From NCBI RefSeq assembly GCF_040958095.1, contig NC_091175.1, positions 19,301,287 to 19,365,286 of the forward strand: a stretch of 64,000 nucleotides of DNA. Reading direction: 5' to 3'. Source of the DNA: Procambarus clarkii (taxonomy: Eukaryota > Arthropoda > Malacostraca > Decapoda > Cambaridae). Positions 1 through 11,062 of this stretch are shown in pieces. A program made the position numbers and the translations under genes. Position 1 is the stretch's first letter; the number at the start of each line of letters is the position of its first letter. The notes beneath the pieces are model-generated. The model did no database searches. It was not told where the DNA came from and saw only the letters and a list, made by a program, of their open reading frames with translations.

Positions 1-605
1 CACTGGTGATCACCGGGTCTACTTCCCACTTCGCCTGTTGCTGGAGTGCTGTTGAGATTAATGTAAGATCAAGGGAACCTCCTAGAATGTGAGTGGGTTC
101 CCCAGTGTTGAGAAGTCTAATTTCAAGTACTTCTCGCAGAGCTGCAGCTAAATGGCGCCCATCTGCATTGGCTGGCCCAGTCGCACCTAACTCTTGATGA
201 TGAGCATTAAAATCCCCAGCAATAATTACATTTTCCTGCGTGGCCAAGGCAAGCACTGCCTCTGCTTCTAGTTTACGTCTAAGGGACTTGTAAACGTTGT
301 ATATGAGGAGCTCAATATTACCCATATTCACTGTTACTGCTAATACCTCTACTCCATCCCCACATGAAACTGGGTCTATTTTCTTGCTAGGTATTGTGTT
401 CCTGACTAGGGTCATTAATCCTCTTTGTCTCCCCTGCTCATACGGTATAACATAGTGCCGATATCCAGCTAATCTGAAGGATTTCGTGGCTGGGAAAAGA
501 GTTTCTTCCAAAACGATTATATCTGCTTTCGTGCTGATTGCAGCCTCCTAAAGTGTGTGGTTTTTATTTCCAAGATCTTGTATGTTCCACTGCAGTATTC
601 GTAAT
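1..605 (-). pseudogene. Jockey-like LINE ORF2, endonuclease domain (partial)
   Basis: Reading right to left, this encodes an endonuclease/exonuclease/phosphatase (APE-type) domain of a non-LTR retrotransposon, which nicks target DNA for target-primed reverse transcription. Visible motifs are the start block LRILQWNIQDLGN, the catalytic block IIAGDFNAHH and the later block LNTGEPTHI. The frame is open to the window edge except for one TAG just after the LQWN block (about 546-548), so this copy is probably dead. The reverse transcriptase would lie beyond the left edge. The start of this frame overlaps the end of ORF1, as is usual in the Jockey group. Clade assignment is from motif style only. 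Confidence 0.75.
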
Positions 606-639
606 GGCCAGACGACGGTTTCAGTTGGTGTTGCCTGTT

Positions 640-2416
640 CTACCAGAGCTCCTCTTCGGGATCGACCTCTATATTCTCCACCTCGCATGTCGTGTCGCTG
701 CAAATCGGACTGCATTGATTGTTCGTGGTCATCCCCGGCGTTGTTGGAATCTGTGCATAACTGTGGTCCATCACTTTGTTGTTGGTATTGCTGTATGTCG
801 GACTGCATTGATTGCTCGTGGCTGTTTCTTGTGTTGTCGGAACCTGTGCATCTCTGCTGTTCAATACGTCTTTGTTGGTGTTGTTGCATATCAGACTGCA
901 TTGGCTGTTGTTGTCTGTCTCTTGTGTTGTAAGATTCTGTTGATCTTGGATGGTCACTGCTTCTTGCAGTTGCTGTTGTAAATGTTGATGTTCCGGTGTC
1001 TTGACTACCCGACTGTTGTTGGTAGTCTGTATGTCTATGTTGCATTGTTTGTCCTCTTGTGCTCCGTCTTGTCTCAGACTGTCTGTTTCTTGTGTAACTG
1101 TGGTCTGCTGCACGATCTTGTCCATTATCACACAAGTGATTTCTTGAGTCTGTTGCTGTGAGGCGTGAGGCGTCATCTGTAGGCAATTGATAATGGTCTC
1201 TGCCATGATCTTCACGATGGTTTTCAGCTGGACCTCGGTGGTAAAACTGTATATCTGTTGTGTTGATTCCGAAAGTAATTGCTTTTTGCTCTTTTGCATT
1301 TGCTGTATTTCTGCAGCACTTTTGTGTATTTTCTGATTTGGAATTAATAGATTCGGGAAGTTTTGCTCTGTGAGAGTGAGTGTGTGTTGTGGCTGTGTAC
1401 GAGTGTTCCAGACGTTGGTGTTGGTGTATGTGGTGCTGGTCTGTGTGTTTATCCTGGCCTGAGCTGTCTGCACTTTTTCTTTCCGTGCAGAGCAGGTTGT
1501 GTTCCAGGCATGATGTTTGCCTCCACAATTTGGACATTTGGCTGTTGTGGCTTGGTTTGCCTTGTGCTTGGCTATGCAGTCTTTGGTTGGATGTCTCAGG
1601 CTGCACACTCCGCATCTCTCCTGTCCGGTGCAGCGTGATTGATGATGGCCGTATTTCTGACACCTGAAGCAGCGCAGGGGTTCTGGGACGTATGGTCTCT
1701 GTCGGTATGTTCCCCAATTTCCAAGACTGAATGTTTCTGGCACGTCCCATGACGGTCACCAGAACCTGACGTGTCGCTGCCTTGTCCACTTTTGTGCGGC
1801 ATCGTTCCGCATTCAGGATTTGCTTGTGTTCTAGTGCTGGATCCAGGAGAAAGTCGATTGGGTATCCCAAAAGCACGACTCATGTGCGTCTTTCTGAAGG
1901 GTCCAGCTTTTCCAAGCATACAGGTTTCCCTTGCAGGACTCTTACTTTTTCTAAGTAATTTGCAGTCTGTTGGTCTTGTGGTGTTATTATTATTTCTCCT
2001 TTCAGGTTGACTGTAATGGAAAGTTTGAGCTCTGGTTGTTCTTTTTCCATTGCCGTTACTACTCCATATGCTGTAGGAAAGTGGTCTGTCTGCATTATCT
2101 TGAATTTTGGAAGCTGTGCAGAGTCTGGCGATGTCTGGTGTGAGACTGGTGCTGTCCTCTCCTGTCTCATACTGTTGTCCTGTGGCTGGGCTGTGGAGAG
2201 AGGTACAGTGTCTGACACCGGCTGGTGTGAGACTGGTGGTGTCCTCTCCTGTCTCATACTGTCGTCCTGTGGCTGTGTTGTGGACAGAGAAGCATTGTCT
2301 GACACTGGCTGGTGTGAGACTGATGCTGTCCTCTCTAGGTCCATTACGTCTGCTGTCTTGCTGGTAGAAGCAAGTGGTGAAGCCTCGATAGCAGTTTTCT
2401 TCGGTGCCTGCTGCAC
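640..2416 (-). pseudogene. Jockey-like LINE ORF1 (gag-like, zinc knuckles), frameshifted
   Basis: Nucleic-acid-binding ORF1 protein of the same LINE. The first part (1880-2416) starts MQQAPKK and is Ser/Thr/Gln rich. A middle part continues in another frame (about 1745-1880). The third part (640-1743) holds three CCHC-like knuckles in series: CFRCQKYGHHQSRC, CGVCSLRHPTKDC and CPNCGGKHHAWNTTC. A long Gln/Thr-rich tail follows and ends EVDPEEELW. At least two frameshifts (near 1880 and 1740) break the frame. A three-copy tandem repeat of about 28 residues lies in the N-terminal part. Upstream, the element is cut by the next LINE's tail at 2436. Confidence 0.75.
2112..2345 (-). repeat. In-frame tandem repeat in LINE ORF1
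   Basis: Three copies of an 84-87 bp unit, each encoding a variant of QERTxPVSHQPVSD plus LSTxQPQD. The spacing is a multiple of three, so the repeats keep the reading frame. Confidence 0.75.
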
Positions 2417-2435
2417 TTCGGTCCACCGTCCCTCC

Positions 2436-2437
2436 TC

Positions 2438-2472
<35 letters not shown>

Positions 2473-2473
2473 T
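2436..2473 (-). repeat. (TTTA)n, 3' tail of LINE A copy 1
   Basis: About nine TTTA units directly precede the conserved LINE tail segment on the minus strand. A microsatellite-type 3' tail is typical of CR1/L2-like LINEs. It marks where LINE A inserted into the Jockey-like ORF1. Confidence 0.8.
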
Positions 2474-3919
2474 GCATATACAAGAATGTACATTGTGAAT
2501 GTGAGGATACGTAATATGGTAATTACAGTCTTGTAAAGCCACTAGTACGCGCAGCGTTTCGGGCAGGTCCTTAATCTAAGAAAATTTTAAGGAGGTAAAT
2601 ACTTGCAAAATTTATAGACAAAAAAATGATAACAGTTACATGGAATGAAAAAAAGATGAGAGAAAATTGTAGGTACAGTATATTAAAGCACATAGGTAGC
2701 TATGATTGATTGCAATGACAGCTTGAATGGTAGTTGACAAAAATTGGTAGTCACAATACAGCATATGGCTAGCACATAAAAGAAGACAGCAATGAACACA
2801 ATGATAAGGTTGTTTGATACTACATAAAAATTAGGAGATTGGGTAACACTAGGTACAGAGCAAATTTAAAGCTCAGTGTAGGAAACTAAGAAGATGAAAT
2901 TAGGTACTTTTTGGTTTTGCTTTTAAATAAGGCAAAAGTTTTACAGTTTTTCAATTTACTAGGGAGTGAGTTCCATAGACTAGGTCCCTTAATTTGCATA
3001 GAGTGTTTACACAGATTAAGCTTGACCCTGGGGATATCAAAAAGATATTTATTTCTGGTGTGGTGATAATGGGTCCTATTACATCTGTCCAGGGAGAGTT
3101 TCAGAGCATGGTTTGCATTTAAGAACAGGGTTTTGTAAATGTAGTTGACACAAGAGAATGTGTGGAGGGAGTTAATATTTAGCAAGTTTAGAGATTTAAA
3201 CAAGGGAGCTGAGTGTTGTCTGAAAGCAGAGTTAGTTATTATTCTGATAGCAGATTTTTGCTGTGTGATGATGGGCTTAAGGTGGTTTGCAGTGGTAGAC
3301 CCCCATGCACAGATACCATAATTAAGATAGGGGTAGATTAGTGCATAATATAGTGAGAGTAGAGCAGAGTTAGGAACATAATATCTGATTTTGGAGAGTA
3401 TACCAACTGTCTTAGAGACTTTCTTAGTTATGTGTTGAATGTGGGTGCTGAAGTTGAGTCTCTTGTCTAGGAATAGGCCAAGAAACTTGCCATCATTTTT
3501 ATTACTGATGTTAATGTTGTCTATCTGTAGCTGAATTGCATTTGATGATTTGCTTCCAAATAAGATGTAGTAAGTCTTTTCGATGTTTAATGTTAGTTTG
3601 TTCGTTGACATCCATAAGTGAACTTTTTTTAATTCATTATTCACAACATTATTTAGTGTACGTGGGTTGAGGTCTGAATAGATAAGGGTAGTATCGTCAG
3701 CAAACAATATAGGTTTGAGAATATTAGAGACATTAGGCAGATCGTTTATATATATAAGAAATAGAAGAGGTCCTAAGATACTGCCCTGTGGCACTCCAAC
3801 GGTAATTGGTAGAGTGGAAGAAGTTGTATCATTGATGGTTACATATTGGTGTCTGTCACTAAGATAGGATCGGATGTAGTCAAGGGCAAGGCCTCGGATT
3901 CCATAATGCTGGAGTTATT
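2474..3919 (-). mobile_element. LINE A copy 1 (CR1/L2-type, 5'-truncated)
   Basis: A 3' untranslated tail (2474-2885) contains the shared GCCCGAAACGC-type tail motif, here gtttcgggcagg on the plus strand. Upstream is the C-terminal half of a reverse transcriptase (2886-3794, extending in frame to about 3905). The copy stops at 3919, where sequence unrelated to LINE A begins. The left part of the same RT region (3501-3919) is repeated at 4571-4984. Confidence 0.85.
2886..3905 (-). pseudogene. LINE A reverse transcriptase, C-terminal part
   Basis: RT fragment of about 300 residues. It has the motif GSILGPLLFLIYINDLP, the catalytic motif LFADDTTLIYS, a thumb region with WMSTNKLTLNI, and a typical C-terminal RNA-binding end (LNYGICAWGS, then WNSLPSKLKNC). 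It lacks the fingers region and any endonuclease, so it cannot be autonomous. Confidence 0.85.
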
Positions 3920-4280
3920 CTCAGCTGCTGGTAAGTCTTCTAAAAGCTGCCTCCATTTCCTCTTTCTCTTAGCCTTCCCCATGACTCTCTCCACGTAGTG
4001 AGAACCGAATCACTGCCCTACCTAATGCCTGAGACACTCCTAGGCCTGGAGAAATTCATTCCCCTCCAACGGAGGTCGTAGAATGATTCCCCCAGGTGGA
4101 ATCAGGGATACCTAACACCTAAATGAGCTGTTTGGTCTACCTTTCCCTGTCAGGCTCAGTACACCTAAGGTGCCCCCTTGTGCCGCTGCCCGCAGGGTAT
4201 CGCCTCGCCCTTCAGGGTAGGACTCTAAGTGACCTGGTCAGTGGTACGGTCCTCAAAAAAAAAAAAAAAAAAAAAAAAAA
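3920..4280 (+). mobile_element. Poly(A)-ended retroelement fragment
   Basis: GC-richer sequence ending in an uninterrupted run of 26 A at 4255-4280, which marks a reverse-transcribed 3' end on the plus strand. No coding motif is recognised. It may be the 3' untranslated end of a Jockey-like LINE or a processed transcript. Confidence 0.5.
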
Positions 4281-4570
4281 GTGCGGTACGAGAGTTTGGG
4301 TCGCCTGCGTATTGGGTTGCGCAGAATACCAGTCAGCTGGGCAGCAGGTAATCAACAACGTTGTTCCTCCGTCAATTGTAGACGAAATATTTCGGAATTG
4401 TTTCCTTCAAAACAAGATATTGTCTGGGTCTTGGAGTACTGATGTATTCTTCCTCACAAAACCGCGATGAATGGAGCTCATGGGTGCTCAGAATCGTGAG
4501 TTTTTCCGGGAACAAATCCGTGTGCGGCCAGCTAGCAATGGCGCCGGCAGCGAGTGATTTTTTTTTTTTT
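4281..4570. other. Unassigned spacer ending in a T run
   Basis: About 275 bp of unrecognised sequence follows the poly(A) run and ends in about 14 T at 4557-4570, directly next to LINE A copy 2. The T run could be the poly(A) tail of a minus-strand insert. No gene was seen. Confidence 0.4.
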
Positions 4571-6248
4571 TATTACTGATGTTAATGTTGTCTATCTGTA
4601 GCTGAATTTCATTCGATGATTTGCTTCCAAATAAGATGTAGTAGGTCTTTTTTATGTTTAATGTTAGTTTGTTAGTTGACATCCATAAGTGGAATTTTTT
4701 TAATTCATTAGTCACAACATTATTTAGTGTATGTGGGTTGGGGTCTGAATAGATGAGGGTAGTATCATCAGCATACAATATAGGTTTAAGAATATTAGAG
4801 ACATTAGGCAGATCATTGATATATATAAGAAATAGAAGAGGTCCTAAGATGCTGCCCTGTGGCACTCCAATGGTTATTGGTAGAGTGGAAGAGGTTGTAT
4901 CATTGATGATTACACATTGGTGTCTCTCACTAAGATAGGATCGGATGTAGTCAAGGGCAAGGCCTCGGATTCCATAATGCTGGAGTTTAAGTAAGAGGTA
5001 GTTGTGATTAATAGTATCAAAGGCTTTTCTTAGGTCAATGAAGAGTCCAATCGGAAACTCATTTTTGTCACGGGCTGAGTAGATAACGTCAAGGAGACTA
5101 ATGATTGCATCATTGGTGCTCTTTTGGGACCGGAAGCCAACTGGCAGGGGCTGAGTATGTCAAATTTTACGAGGTAGGAATAGAGCTGTTTGTAGATAAT
5201 TTTTTCAAATATTTTTGATAGAATGGGAAGATTTGATATTGGTCTATAATTGTTTATGTCCGCCGGATTGCCTCCTTTATGGACTGCCTTTATGGACTGG
5301 CGTTACTCTTGCTTTTATAAGGATATCAGGGAAGGCGTGACACTCTATAGATTTGTTGAACAGTAGAGCTATGGGTGGGGCAAGGGCATGGGAGGCGCTC
5401 TTGTATACAATGGACGGAATTTCACTGGTGTTCCCTGCCTTGGTTTTTAGTGAGTGTATGATGGACACAACATCTGCCGGGCTGACAGGTGAAAGGAGAA
5501 GAGAGTTTGGATAGCTGCCTGAGAGATATGTGTTAATATGTGCCAGAGTCTGTGGGATTTTACTGGCAAGATTAGCACCAACCGATGAAAAGAAGCTATT
5601 AAATTCATTTGCCATTTCTAAATCAGTTGACGATGTATACCCATCCTTATAGAGTTTTATCTGGTTATGTGAGTGTTGTTTAGTTAATAGGATACTATAG
5701 ATTGTTTTCCATGTGCTTTTCATGTTGCCTTTTGCTTCATTGAATCTATTCACATAATATGAAAGTTTTGCCTTTCTTATGATACTGGTAAGCATTGATG
5801 AGTACCTTTTAGCTACTTCCTTTGAAACTAGGCCAATCCTAAGTTTCTTTTCATATTCATGTTTCTTGTTGATCGAGTTGAGAATGCCACTTGTGAGCCA
5901 CGGATTGTTTAATCTTTTGTCAGTTACTTGCTTGGTAAGAAGGGGACAATGAAGGTTGTTTAGAGACTTAGAGTTTTGGAGAGGAAGAGGCTAGCTAATG
6001 AATTTATATCCTGGGTATTATTGAATTCAGAATCCCAGTTAATATTGTGAAGTGCATTTGTAAGATTGCCTAAAACTTATTCACTGTGTAACCTGAATGA
6101 AAGTTTCTTGCTTTTTGGTGGTGTTATGTCCATGTTCGCTATGAGAAAGGTAGGATAATGGTCAGTTGTTCTGTGGTAGATTATACCAGATACAAGGGGA
6201 GCTGTTATGTTTGTCCATATGTGATCCAAGATAGTGGCTGATGTTTGA
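4571..6248 (-). mobile_element. LINE A copy 2, 3' part (RT and end of endonuclease)
   Basis: On the minus strand this runs from the C-terminal tip of the endonuclease (about 6090-6248, with TTDHYPTFLI) through the linker (5277-5795) to the RT (4571-5280), with several stops and frameshifts. It begins inside the RT, so its 3' tail is missing. At 6248 it is cut by LINE B. The endonuclease resumes on the far side of that insert (7590-7890), so the two pieces are one LINE copy. Confidence 0.85.
5277..5795 (-). pseudogene. LINE A linker region between endonuclease and RT
   Basis: Open stretch of 172 residues with the usual pre-RT block: EFNSFFSSVGANLASKIP, then LKTKAGNTSEIPS and ARVTPVHKG. This leads into the NNYRPIS fingers motif of the RT in the next frame. 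It is homologous to 10805-11160 in a LINE B copy. Confidence 0.8.
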
Positions 6249-7588
6249 GTCAAATCAAATCAAATCAAATCAAATGTTTATTTAGGTAAGGTACATACAT
6301 ACAAGAGATTTTACAAAGAGTGATGGATTTATAGATAGGGCTAGTACATACAATGACTAAAGCCACTATTACGCAAAGCGTTTCGGGCATGAAAAACTTA
6401 AATGACTAAAGCTTAATACTAATTGAGCATAAAGAATAAAATGAGTTGAGAACAAAATAAAAAAGATATAAAAAGGGGGGAACATGGCTGAAAAAGCAGC
6501 ACAAATACAATTCTGTTGACAAACAGCGTCATTTAAAAAAAACAGACATTGGTTGACAATAGAGGGGTAAAGGTAGGTTACAGGGAATTTATTAGGTATA
6601 GCTTCGTTTTTATCTTAAACTGGTTGAGAGAGGTACAGTCTTTAACATGGTTGGGAAGATCATTCCACATTCTGGGTCCCTTGATTTGTAGAGCATTTCT
6701 AGTTTGATTAAGTCGTACTCTAGGAATATCAAAACTGTATTTATTTCTGGTGTGGTGCTCATGGGTTCTGTTACAACCTTCTATGAAGCATTTGAGGTCA
6801 GGATTGGCATTACAGTTCAGCGTTTTATATATGTGTAATACACATGAGAGAATGTGCAGTGACTTAATATCTAACATATTCAGAGATTTGAGTAGGGGTA
6901 CCGAGTGATGTCTGGGGCCAGAGTTGGATATTTTCCTAATAGCTGCTTTGTGTTGAGTAATTGGAGGACGTAAATGATTTTGGGTAGTAGAATCCCAACC
7001 ACAAATACCATAGTTGAGATATGGATAGATGAGGGAGTAATAGAGAGTCACCAGGGCAGGGCGGGGTACATAATATCTGATCTTAGAAAGAATGCCAACA
7101 GTTTTTTAATTTTTTTTTATATATTTAGAATGTGTCCCTGGAAATTCAGCTTGTGGTCAATGAGAACGCCAAGGAATTTGCCCTCTAATTTGTTACAAAT
7201 TTGGGTATTGTTTATTTTGAGATTTATTTGATTAGAGGATTTATTGCCAAACAGAATATAGAAAGTTTTGTCAATGTTAAGGGTGAGTTTGTTGGCAGTT
7301 AGCCAAAGATGGACTTTATTTAGCTCAGTATTCACTGTGACATTTAGAGCAAGGGGGTCAAGACTGGAGTAAATGAAGGTTGTGTCGTCAGCAAATAGAA
7401 TTGGTTTGAGATGTTGGGAGGCATTTGGAAGGTCATTAATGTAGATGAGAAAGACGAGAGGGCCAAGTATGCTGCCCTGAGGATCACCAATGTTGATGGG
7501 TAGGGTGGGAGAAATTTAATTATTCACAGAAACATACTGGAGCCTGTCAGTAAGGTAGGACAGGTAGTAAGGTAGGACCCGAGTGACT
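6249..7588 (-). mobile_element. LINE B copy 1, nested inside LINE A
   Basis: A 3' tail of (CAAAT)n at 6251-6275 is followed by the LINE tail with gcgtttcgggc near 6380, then RT coding 6578-7500. The copy is 5'-truncated within the RT at the YLTDRLQY block (about 7562) with a short local duplication. It sits within the LINE A endonuclease frame. LINE A sequence on each side suggests a target duplication of about ACTC. Confidence 0.8.
6578..7335 (-). pseudogene. LINE B reverse transcriptase, C-terminal part
   Basis: Two open stretches (6578-7051 and 7117-7335) separated by a frame break near a T-rich run at 7104-7120. They encode the RT thumb (VHLWLTANKLTLNIDKT) and the C-terminal region (YPYLNYGICGW, HHTRNKYSFDIPRVR, MWNDLPNHVKDC). 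The catalytic FADD block lies just upstream at 7375-7410 in another frame. Confidence 0.8.
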
Positions 7589-7920
7589 CGGGTAGGTTTG
7601 GTGATTGTGGGGATTAGCATACAGGAGTTCATACTGTTAAGGAAATAGTCAACTTGAGAGCAATTTTGTTGACCCAGGTCAATATTGAAGTCTCCTCCCA
7701 GAATGATGTGGTTTTTGTTGAGATTGTTGTTTATAATAAGATTCCTTAGGTTGTCTGAGAAAGAAGCTATGTTAGCATTGGGAAATCTATAGATGGCTCC
7801 AATAGTCAAGGAGGATTTAAGGGATTTAATTGTAAACTGAGCAAAAGTATATTCACAGTAGTCATCTCTATCACTAATGACACTGTTGCAGACAGTGTCA
7901 TTATGACACGTTAATGACAC
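7589..7920 (-). pseudogene. LINE A endonuclease, N-terminal part
   Basis: Encodes an APE-type endonuclease segment with the blocks TIGAIYRFPNANI, IILGGDFNIDL and IPTITKPTRVT. The missing continuation (SATILDHIWTN) is at 6200-6248, beyond the nested LINE B. The upstream end is uncertain. Around 7885-7925 the sequence becomes a set of short imperfect repeats of a gacactgt motif. Confidence 0.8.
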
Positions 7921-7924
7921 TGTT

Positions 7925-8100
7925 CGCTATTCCTCATATCGCTTGCTTATATGATTACACCTCAGCTCCCTCCAACAAGATGAGAAGAGTATTACCTGTA
8001 ATTGGGGAAAGGATTGTAGCTTCTGTAATTAGTGCAAATTAGTTATGCTATTAAGATAATGAGATAATGGAGCGAGTATAAGATTTACTCGCTACACATA
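7925..8100. other. No gene seen
   Basis: AT-rich sequence without a recognisable element, between the end of LINE A and a SINE. Confidence 0.5.
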
Positions 8101-8104
8101 CACA

Positions 8105-8312
8105 TTAGGCTTTTATCCAGGTCCCCTTCCCCCAGGAGGCAACCCCACAATAAGCTGACTAACTCCTGAGTACCTACTTGCTGTTAGGTGAACAGAAACA
8201 TTACATGAATGGAAATGTGCCCAACCATTTATGTCCCGCCCGGGATTCGAACCCGGAATTCTCGATTGTGCGTCGAGAACGAATCCAACTGTACTACCGG
8301 AACCCTTACTTT
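8105..8312 (-). mobile_element. tRNA-Val-like SINE
   Basis: On the minus strand the element starts ggttccggtagtacagttgg and has a B box of the form gggttcgaatccc about 60 bases later. A 7-base anticodon-type loop (CGCACAA) is flanked by complementary hexamers TCTCGA and TCGAGA. The loop would give anticodon CAC (Val), but position 33 is G instead of U, so this is a SINE head and not a working tRNA. A SINE body with the gttcacctaacagcaagtagg block follows. Confidence 0.7.
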
Positions 8313-9010
8313 CAGGGTAAGAGTGTACGGTATTGTTGTTTTTGGTGCTCATAAAATGTTTGTTTACTTATGTAGCTTAATTAAAATATATGACTTAATG
8401 GAATAAATATTCTGTTTTGTACTAATGTTTTTTTATTTCATTTAGACTCCAAGATCATTCAGGCAATAAATAATGGATAATGTTTCTGGGAGCGTCACAA
8501 GATTTCTATAATGTTGAACTTTCCTGATACAGAAGGTAAGTTTAAATACTTAGAGGTGAGTAATTGAAGGGGATTATGAATGTTAGGCTGGGGTGAGTAA
8601 TTGGAAAGGGGGGGGGGGGGGGGTGTTCATTCGTGTTGGACTAGGGTGATTGATGTGAGTGATCATGTAAGGTGACTAATTGGAATAATGTAAGGATACC
8701 TAGGGTGTATGCAGAAAGAGGTCGTGCAAGGTGGCTAAGAACCTTAGCCCCCTTGCACGATCTTATTAGCCTATAACTGGCCAATACCAACACTTTTGTC
8801 AGCAACTGCAGCAGATAGTATAGGATTTTGGACCATGAAATTAGCCAAGTACAGCCCAGGTAATGTATAAAAAGTCTTATAACCAATTTGTTTATGTGCT
8901 TAATCGGAGTTCCTTTTTGCTTCCATCAAGGAAAAAAAATATGAAAATCTCAGCAAACTCAGACCCTAATCAGCACTTATAGACGTACTTCTGATGAGTT
9001 TATAAAGGAA
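8313..9010. other. No gene seen; includes a G16 run
   Basis: AT-rich sequence. A short diverged duplication around gggtgagtaattgg at 8555-8610 leads into sixteen consecutive G at 8608-8623. No coding or transposon motif was recognised. Confidence 0.5.
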
Positions 9011-9014
9011 TTAT

Positions 9015-9150
9015 ATTTTCAAATTCAAATTTTTATTCAGGTAAGAATACATACATAGATGAAGAGTTACAAACATAATGTTGTGGATTTATAGATAAAG
9101 CTATTACATACAATACCTGAAGCCACTAATACGCATGGCGTTTCGGGCTA
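9015..9150 (-). mobile_element. LINE B 3' tail only
   Basis: Minus-strand copy of the LINE tail only, with the conserved caggtaagaatacatacat start and the gcgtttcgggc motif at 9137. It is strongly 5'-truncated. Confidence 0.75.
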
Positions 9151-9169
9151 AATTTTTTGTTTGAAAGCG

Positions 9170-9445
9170 CAAAACGACTGAGGTGGAGGAAGGAGAGCGA
9201 GAGGGAGAGAAGAGGAGAGGGGAAAAGTAGGAAAGAGAGGGAGCAGACAGGTGAAGAGGGAGGAGGAGATAAGGGGGAGCGGCGTGTGAGGTGAGATGGT
9301 GGGGAAAGTGGGTGCAGAAAGGTGGAGAGGGAAGGAGAGAAGGGAGAATCTTTGGGAGAACGCTGAAGAGGGGAAGAGAGAGGGGAGATGGGTAGACAGA
9401 GGGGGAATAGGGAAAGAGAGAGGAGAAGAGAGACCTATGGTGCAA
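9170..9445. repeat. Purine-rich (GA/GGA) tract
   Basis: About 275 bp with nearly all purines on the plus strand (gagaggga-type). Long open frames on the minus strand here are Pro/Ser/Leu low-complexity translations of this tract, not a gene. Confidence 0.75.
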
Positions 9446-10170
9446 CCGGGTATTAAGTATTCTGCATGAGGGATTATAGAGATTGCCTTCACGTGATAGC
9501 TAATCATATACATACAGTCCATGGTATATGTGACTCTACTATCCCTCACTAGTAAACTGTAGGTAAACTATGAGAATATTTTCTAATATCCATGAGTGAA
9601 CGAAACAATTACAAAGCCTAAACTAGTTTACGAGATTAGCACTAGTTTTATAATTTGTTTTTCCTATATACTGTTGGAAGTGTGCTATTAATATCGTCAA
9701 CCTATTCACTGCATATAACGAATAGGAATATTCAGTTCAATGAGGGTGGCAAGCAAGAGTGAACGCAAGCCAACGAACAACGATCAGCATCCACATAAAG
9801 CAATGTTCCAATTGAGTTTAATTAAATATTAAATTTAATATTGATTTAATTCGCAGGATTTTTATCTTCAAAAATATTAAAATTGTGGTGTCTGTTTTCG
9901 TTAGGTATTAATGTAAACATGTATTCTAATAATTACAATCACCCATTGAATGTGTGACATATAGAGAAATGCTATTATATGATGTGCACAGGACTAATGT
10001 GCCAATTCAATTTCTTTCTATTTTTTTCTTTATTATGCACCCCATACTCATCCCGTGGGCGGTGGTGTAAAGGATTACAGAGGCACATAATCGGTTCAGG
10101 AACTGAACCCTCTAATTCGTTTAGCTAAGCAAATAACAATCTTTTGACACTGGTTACAAAATTATTAATG

Positions 10171-10171
<1 letters not shown>
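9446..10171. other. No gene seen
   Basis: AT-rich, with no recognisable repeat or coding segment. Confidence 0.5.
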
Positions 10172-10262
<91 letters not shown>

Positions 10263-10340
10263 GTACACATACTCATGCATACATGTACATATACATACGT
10301 ATACATATATACATACGTATACATATATACATACACATAC
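10172..10340. repeat. (TA)n microsatellite with (ACATAT) flank
   Basis: About 85 bp of pure TA, then degenerate acatacgtat/acatgtacat repeats to about 10340. Confidence 0.95.
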
Positions 10341-10650
10341 ATATTTAATCACTCACACAAATACACACATAAATAATCTTTTGTGTCAAGTGATTCAACA
10401 TTAGGCTCACAACAGTCACTATATAAGGCACTTTACATCTATGATGAGTCACACAGTTACTAGTCTTGCTCCACACCCACCCAACTGGGCGGCAGCTTTA
10501 GTCATGTGCATGCATTACTTACAGTAAGCAAATTTTGGATACTTCGCTAAGATTTCGGCCAGCACATCATTATGAATGAAGTACTTATACACATTTCTTG
10601 GACACTATTGATGGTGTTATCTCTAAATTCCGCGATTTTTTCACATTCCA
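10341..10650. other. No gene seen
   Basis: Low-copy-looking AT-rich sequence between the microsatellite and a LINE tail. Confidence 0.45.
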
Positions 10651-10654
10651 TTAT

Positions 10655-10800
10655 AAGTCCTGCCCGAAACGCTTTGCGTAATAGTGGCTTTAGGCATTGT
10701 ATGTACTAGCTCTATCTATTAATCCAACAAACTTTGTAAAATCTCTTGTATGTATGTACCTTACCTAAATAAACATTTATTATTATTTATTTATTTATAA
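10655..10800 (+). mobile_element. LINE B 3' tail only
   Basis: Starts at tcctgcccgaaacgctttgcg and runs through the conserved tail to aataaacattt and a (TTTA)-like end. It is extremely 5'-truncated and is followed immediately by another LINE B copy. Confidence 0.8.
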
Positions 10801-11062
10801 TGACGCAAAGTATGCGAATAGTTCTGCTGACTAATGTGCCAGCAAACAACATTTGTTTGTTATCAACTATATTTTGTATCCTAACTATCTCAACAACAAC
10901 TATCTTACAGGAAACTACCCACAGTCTCTGTACCTAACGCCTGCAAATTCCACTGATGTAAATTAGGTAATCCTTTCCCTTAAAACCAAGTCTAGTGCCC
11001 TTGAGGAGATACCAACTTTAATTTACAAAAAAGCCTCCAGGTTTTTAGCCCCTGCTATTGCA

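Noticed and set aside
538..2498. Plus-strand open frames of 147-163 residues
   Set aside because: They are antisense shadows of the minus-strand Jockey-like ORF1, which carries clear zinc knuckles.
8205..8312. Functional tRNA-Val gene
   Set aside because: The head is tRNA-like, but the base before the anticodon is G instead of U, stems are imperfect and a SINE body follows.
9104..9549. Minus-strand Pro/Ser/Leu-rich proteins of 113-133 residues
   Set aside because: Low-complexity translation of a purine-rich tract in two overlapping frames.
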